Shown piece by piece: positions 60,506 through 64,000 of a stretch of 64,000 bases of DNA. The stretch lies in NCBI GenBank assembly GCA_034189165.1, contig JAXHVN010000050.1, forward strand, positions 1 to 64,000, given 5' to 3'. Below the pieces are notes generated by a model, which saw nothing but the letters and a program-made list of their open reading frames with translations, was not told where the DNA came from and ran no database searches. A program made the position numbers and the translations under genes. How positions within the stretch are numbered: the stretch's first letter is position 1; each line of letters starts with the position of its first letter. The DNA is from JAASSS01 sp021767745. GTDB taxonomy: Bacteria > Pseudomonadota > Gammaproteobacteria > UBA5335.

Positions 60506-61573
60506 GTGTTGACGATTCTCGATCGCTACATCATCGGCGCCATCGTGCGTATGGCCGCCGGCGTCACCTTCGTGTTGCTGGTCCTGCTGGTCGGCTCGCG
60601 TTTCGTGCGTTATCTCGGTCCGGCCGCTTCCGGGGAGATGGCGCCGGAGGCGATTGTGCGGCTGCTGGTATTGAGCTGCGCGAAATATCTCACCGTGCTG
60701 GTGCCACTGGCCCTGTTCATCGCCGCGCTGCTGGCGATCGGGCGTCTGCATCGCGAATCCGAAGCCTATGCCATGGCGGCGGCGGGGGCGGGTCCCGGCG
60801 TCTACATCCGGCCGTTGCTGTGGGTCGGGGTGAGCGCTGCCGCGCTCCTGGCGTGGCTGTCGCTGAACGTTGCGCCGTGGGCCTCGCGTGAAATGTGGCA
60901 GGTACGCGAGCAGGCCGAGCAGGTGGCCGTGCTGTCGTTTGCCGGCGACGGACGATTCCGGCGCCTGCGTGGCGACAGTGCGGTGTTTTACGCCCAGCGG
61001 GCACAGGTCGGCGGTGATCGGCTGGACGATGTCTTCGTGCGCATGCAGCGTGACGGGGTGCCGATCCTGATCGTCGCCTCCGGCGGCCGGCAGCAGCGCA
61101 ACGAAGCGACGGGCGAATACGAGCTGGTGCTGGAGAACGGCACCCGCTACGCCGGCATGCCGGGCAGCCCGGCGATCGAGACGATCCGCTTCGCCGAACA
61201 CGGCCTGCGCCACCGCTTCGCGCCGCCGGCGGTGGCGCCGAAGAAGACGGCGCTGCGCAGCACCGCGGCGCTGCTCGCCGACGGCCGGCCGGCCGATCTG
61301 GCCGAGTTGCACTGGCGGCTCGCCACGCCGGTGATGACGCTGCTGCTGTTGCTGTTCGCCTATCCGCTCGCACGCAGCGGGCCGCGTGGGCGAGCCGTCG
61401 GCCTGATCGCCGGCATCGTGCTCTTTCTGGCCTATTCGAACCTGCTCTCGCTAGGACAGAGCCTGCTGCTGCGCAAGACGTTGCCGACCGCGGTCGGATT
61501 GTGGTGGGTGCACGGCGGCTTCCTGCTGCTGTTGCTGGGCATGCTCGCCTGGCCACGCTGGCAGCGCCGCTGA
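60506..61573 (+). CDS. lptF: LPS export permease LptF
   Basis: 355 aa, one of the two transmembrane halves of the LptB2FG ABC exporter that pulls lipopolysaccharide out of the inner membrane. Topology is the family's: helices at about 12-35 and 55-100, a periplasmic beta-jellyroll domain (about 125-265), then three more helices at the end. LDRYIIGAIVRM, ARLHRESE-like RLHRESEAYAM and the terminal helices match LptF. GTG start at 60506; a TTG one codon later is possible. Confidence 0.95.
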   Translation: MLTILDRYIIGAIVRMAAGVTFVLLVLLVGSRFVRYLGPAASGEMAPEAIVRLLVLSCAKYLTVLVPLALFIAALLAIGRLHRESEAYAMAAAGAGPGVYIRPLLWVGVSAAALLAWLSLNVAPWASREMWQVREQAEQVAVLSFAGDGRFRRLRGDSAVFYAQRAQVGGDRLDDVFVRMQRDGVPILIVASGGRQQRNEATGEYELVLENGTRYAGMPGSPAIETIRFAEHGLRHRFAPPAVAPKKTALRSTAALLADGRPADLAELHWRLATPVMTLLLLLFAYPLARSGPRGRAVGLIAGIVLFLAYSNLLSLGQSLLLRKTLPTAVGLWWVHGGFLLLLLGMLAWPRWQRR

Positions 61574-62625
61574 TGCTGCTGGGGCGCTACCTGGCCGCCG
61601 CGCTGTGGCGTGGCACCCTGCAGGTGTTGCTGGTGCTGGCGGCGCTGCTGCTGTTCGTGACGCTGATCGGCGAACTCGAGGACATCGGCGTCGACGGCTA
61701 CGAGTTCACCGATGCCCTCATCTACTCGATGCTGCAGCTGCCGCGCTCGCTGCTGGAGGTCATGGCGCCGGTCGCCCTGCTGGGCACGCTCGCCGGTCTG
61801 GGGGCGCTCGCCGGCCAGCGCGAACTGCTGGCCATGCGGGCGGGGGGGCTCTCGCGCCGGACGCTGGTGGTGATCGTGCTGACAGCCGCCGCGAGCATCG
61901 CGCTGCCTACCTTCCTGATGGCCGACCTGGCGGTGCCCGCCAGCCAGCGGGTCGCACAGAACCTGCAGGCGGAGAGCGCCGGCGGCGGTGCGACCCGGCT
62001 GGGCGATCGCATCTGGCTGCGGGACGAGGCCCGCTTCATCAGCGTGGCGCGCGTGGAGTCGGCGCAGCGCCTGGCGGGTGTGCAGATCTATGAATTCGAC
62101 GGCAACCGCCTGACCCGCGTGATCGCGGCGCGCGCCGCGCGTATCGAAGCCGGCCATTGGAGCCTGCAGGATTACCGCCTGACCGCCCTGTCGGACGCCG
62201 GCGCACGCGCCGAGCAGGGCGATGAGCTGGCCGTGCCGATCGCGGTGGGCGCCGATCTGGTGGCGCTGTTCGAGACCCAGCCGGAGATGCTGTCGGTGCG
62301 GCGCCTGTATCGCTACATCGACTATCTGCAGCGCAACGAGCTGCAGGCCGGCGATTATCAGATGGTCCTCTGGCAACGCCTGTCGCTGCCGGTATCGATC
62401 CTGGTGATGAGTCTGCTGGCCGTGCCGTTCCTGTACGGCTCGCCGCGGGCTGGCCTGCCGCGGCGCCTGGCGGTGGGCGTGCTCTTCGGCGTCGTGTTCT
62501 TCCTGCTGCAGGGCACGTTGGCGAGCAGCGCGCAGATCTACGGGATCCACCCGGCGCTGGCCGCGTTTGCGCCACCAGCGCTGGCCGCCGGTATCACGCT
62601 GTTCGCCTTTGGCCGCGTCCGCTAG
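61573..62625 (+). CDS. lptG: LPS export permease LptG
   Basis: 350-aa partner of LptF, same fold: N-terminal helices, coupling segment ALAGQRELLAMRAGGLSRR, periplasmic jellyroll (about 130-260) and three C-terminal helices. DIGVDGYEFTDALIYSMLQLPRSLLEVMAPVALLG is LptG-like (cited in two parts). The ATG shares one base with the lptF stop (TGATG). The stop overlaps the convergent RDD gene by 4 bases. Confidence 0.95.
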   Translation: MLLGRYLAAALWRGTLQVLLVLAALLLFVTLIGELEDIGVDGYEFTDALIYSMLQLPRSLLEVMAPVALLGTLAGLGALAGQRELLAMRAGGLSRRTLVVIVLTAAASIALPTFLMADLAVPASQRVAQNLQAESAGGGATRLGDRIWLRDEARFISVARVESAQRLAGVQIYEFDGNRLTRVIAARAARIEAGHWSLQDYRLTALSDAGARAEQGDELAVPIAVGADLVALFETQPEMLSVRRLYRYIDYLQRNELQAGDYQMVLWQRLSLPVSILVMSLLAVPFLYGSPRAGLPRRLAVGVLFGVVFFLLQGTLASSAQIYGIHPALAAFAPPALAAGITLFAFGRVR

Positions 62626-63056
62626 CGGCGCGGCGGCGGGATGCGCACGATACGGGTGCCCGAGAGTCGGTCATGCAGGCTCAGTCCGTCGCGGTCGATC
62701 CACTGCAGCAGAAAGCCGGTGCCGAGCAGCGCCCAGGAGAGCAGTGCGCCGAAGTAGCGCTTGATCGCGTGGCGGCGCCGGCAGGGGCCGCCGTCGGCAC
62801 TCACCAGCCGGATACGCCAGGTCTGCATGCCGAGCGTCTGGCCGCTGCGGGTCCAGAAATAGCCGAAGAACAGCTGGCCGAGCAGCAGCAGGTAGAGCAG
62901 GTAGAGGGGATGACCGGCCGGAATCGCCTCGCCGCTGGTCAGTAGCAGCAGGGGCGCCGTCGCCACCATGTACAGGGCGATCAGCAGCAGGGCATCGTAG
63001 CTGGCCGCCAGCAGACGCCGCAGGACGCCTGCCGGTGGCAACGCAGCTGGGCTCAT
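62622..63056 (-). CDS. RDD family membrane protein
   Basis: A 144-aa protein with two N-terminal transmembrane helices (about 12-35 and 45-72) and a third region before the C-terminus. RDD-family landmarks are ASYDALLL in helix 1, GYFWTRSGQTLGMQTWRIRLVSADGG, and the end IDRDGLSLHDRLSGTRIVR. The function of the family is poorly known; some members are linked to ion exchange. The ATG at 63056 lies 22 bases after the encoded CCA end of the tRNA-Glu on the same strand, so the two may share a transcript. Confidence 0.9.
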   Translation of the reverse strand: MSPAALPPAGVLRRLLAASYDALLLIALYMVATAPLLLLTSGEAIPAGHPLYLLYLLLLGQLFFGYFWTRSGQTLGMQTWRIRLVSADGGPCRRRHAIKRYFGALLSWALLGTGFLLQWIDRDGLSLHDRLSGTRIVRIPPPRR

Positions 63057-63078
63057 GAGGGCGAGGCCGGCGTGAAGA

Positions 63079-63154
63079 TGGCGCTCCCTAGGGGACTCGA
63101 ACCCCTGTTCCCGCCTTGAGAGGGCGGTGTCCTGGACCGCTAGACGAAGGGAGC
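63079..63154 (-). tRNA. tRNA-Glu, anticodon CTC
   Basis: 76 nt with a CCA end encoded in the DNA. Acceptor stem GCTCCCT / AGGGAGC, discriminator G. The anticodon stem CCGCC / GGCGG encloses loop CTCTCAA with anticodon CTC. The T arm is AGGGG-TTCGAGT-CCCCT. The D arm GTCTAGCGGTCCAGGAC is typical of tRNA-Glu. The CTC isoacceptor reads GAG, the dominant Glu codon in this GC-rich genome. Confidence 0.97.
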
Positions 63155-63161
63155 AAACAAC

Positions 63162-63186
63162 GGCGGCGCCTGTATTCGGCGCCGCC
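63162..63186. repeat. Hairpin in the tRNA-Glu leader / pcnB upstream region
   Basis: A perfect 9-bp stem GGCGGCGCC / GGCGCCGCC with a 7-base loop. On the minus strand it lies between the promoter and the tRNA, within the RNA cut off by RNase P. On the plus strand it is upstream of the pcnB promoter candidate. Confidence 0.55.
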
Positions 63187-63225
63187 ACGCAGGTTATTAT
63201 AATAAGCCTTTGGCCGCGGCCACAA
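63175..63225. promoter_or_regulatory. Candidate bidirectional promoter with palindromic -10 (tRNA-Glu / pcnB)
   Basis: The 12-bp perfect palindrome TTATTATAATAA (63194-63205) contains TATAAT on both strands. For the minus strand, TTGTGG (63220-63225) lies 18 bases upstream of TATAAT (63196-63201): a good promoter for the tRNA. For the plus strand, TATAAT (63198-63203) has only TTCGGC 17 bases upstream (63175-63180): a weaker promoter for pcnB. Confidence 0.65.
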
Positions 63226-63276
63226 GCGGACCTTCCACCTGCCGCGCCGGCCCTGGCCCGCGGCTCCGGGTAATCG

Positions 63277-64000
63277 TGTCGGATTCGAAGACTGAAACAG
63301 CGCTGCCGGTCATTGTGCCGCGCGCCGAGCATGACATTTCACGCGCGCAGATCGCCAAGACGGCCCTGAAGGTGCTCTACCGTCTGCGGGCGGCGGACTA
63401 CGAGGCCTATCTGGTCGGCGGCGGCGTGCGCGACCTGCTGCTTGGCCTGGCGCCGAAGGACTTCGACGTCGCCACCGATGCGGCGCCCGAGCAGGTGCGC
63501 AGCGTGTTCGGCAACTGCCGGCTGATCGGGCGCCGGTTCCGGCTGGCGCATGTCTACTTCGGTCGCGAGATCGTCGAGGTCGCCACCTTCCGGGCCGGCC
63601 CCTCGGCCGATGAGGACGAGGCCGATCATCTGCAGGCGGACGGTCTGCTGCTGCGCGACAACGTCTACGGCACGCTGGAAGACGATGCCTTCCGGCGGGA
63701 CTTCACCGTCAACGCGCTGTACTACAACATCCGCGACTTCGGCATCTACGACTACGTCGGCGGGCTCGACGATCTGCACGCCGGCCTGCTGCGCATGATC
63801 GGCGAGCCGGCGGTGCGCTATCGGGAAGATCCTGTCCGGATGCTGCGTGCGGCGCGGTTCGCGGCGAAGCTCGACTTCAGCATCGAGCCGGCCACTGCGG
63901 CGCCGATCGCCACCCTCGGCCACCTGCTCCACGATGTGCCGCCGGCACGGCTGTTCGACGAGAGCCTGAAGCTGTTCCTCGGTGGGCACGCGGCGGCCTC
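63277..64000 (+). CDS. pcnB: Poly(A) polymerase I, N-terminal part (runs off window)
   Basis: The open frame begins at a GTG at 63277 and continues to the window end (241 codons, no stop). It begins MSDSKTETALPVIVPRAEHD. The nucleotidyltransferase core has VGGGVRDLLLG (47-57) and the catalytic pair Asp62/Asp64 in KDFDVATDA. The RRFRLAHV and REDPVRMLRAARFAAKL segments follow. VIVPRAEHDISR and KVLYRLRAADYEAYLVGG match PcnB more closely than CCA-adding enzymes. The encoded CCA on the nearby tRNA also means CCA addition is not the obvious role. PcnB adds poly(A) tails that speed RNA decay. Confidence 0.93.

Noticed and set aside
63277..64000. CCA-adding enzyme instead of poly(A) polymerase
   Set aside because: The N-terminal segments and the RRFRLAHV/KDFDVATDA context fit PcnB better, and the neighbouring tRNA already encodes CCA. 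The C-terminal part that would settle it is outside the window.

Overview
This is about 64 kb of very GC-rich chromosomal DNA from a Gram-negative bacterium. Gene content and order point to a gammaproteobacterium: dapE-dapD-glnD-map lies opposite rpsB-tsf-pyrH-frr, and one long run then carries envelope, lipid A, DNA replication and isoprenoid genes. The order ilvI-ilvH-ilvC-(Psd-like)-pssA and the RegB/RegA-type redox two-component pair would suit an Ectothiorhodospiraceae/Chromatiales- or Nevskiales-like lineage, but the sequence alone does not settle this. GTG starts are frequent, and many gene pairs share a 4-base ATGA or GTGA stop/start overlap.

Region by region. 1-3574 is the least ordinary part: a 7-bp tandem repeat, a TPR plus outer-membrane beta-barrel protein, and two paralogous small secreted proteins of unknown function, all on the minus strand. 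3756-8811 holds an MscS-type channel, a gamma-carbonic-anhydrase-like protein, a 50-residue membrane peptide, a RegA/RegB-type system and a divergent methionine-rich barrel protein. 8848-14324 (minus) encodes DapE, DapD, GlnD and Map. 14579-41104 (plus) is a nearly unbroken block of 26 genes. They cover translation (rpsB, tsf, frr), nucleotides (pyrH, pyrG), isoprenoids (uppS, dxr, ispD, ispF), phospholipid and fatty acid synthesis (cdsA, fabZ, accA), outer-membrane assembly and lipid A/Kdo (rseP, bamA, skp, lpxD, lpxA, lpxB, kdsA), replication (rnhB, dnaE), cell division (ftsB), glycolysis (eno) and tRNA modification (tilS, truD).

41070-43379 (minus) has a lytic transglycosylase and proS. 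43565-51195 (plus) has the branched-chain amino-acid genes ilvI-ilvH-ilvC, a phosphatidylserine-decarboxylase-like protein that seems to have lost its catalytic serine, pssA, a family-4 uracil-DNA glycosylase, rimI and prfC. 51167-55117 (minus) is a MoxR/DUF58/transglutaminase set. valS, holC and pepA follow on the minus strand, lptF-lptG on the plus strand, then an RDD membrane protein, a tRNA-Glu(CTC), and the start of pcnB running off the window.

Most of the window is housekeeping, with no CRISPR array, insertion sequence or prophage seen. The best candidates for something undescribed are the secreted-paralog/TPR-barrel neighbourhood (397-3574), the catalytically altered Psd homologue (46861-47505), and the Met-rich barrel facing the RegB/RegA-type genes (7789-8811).
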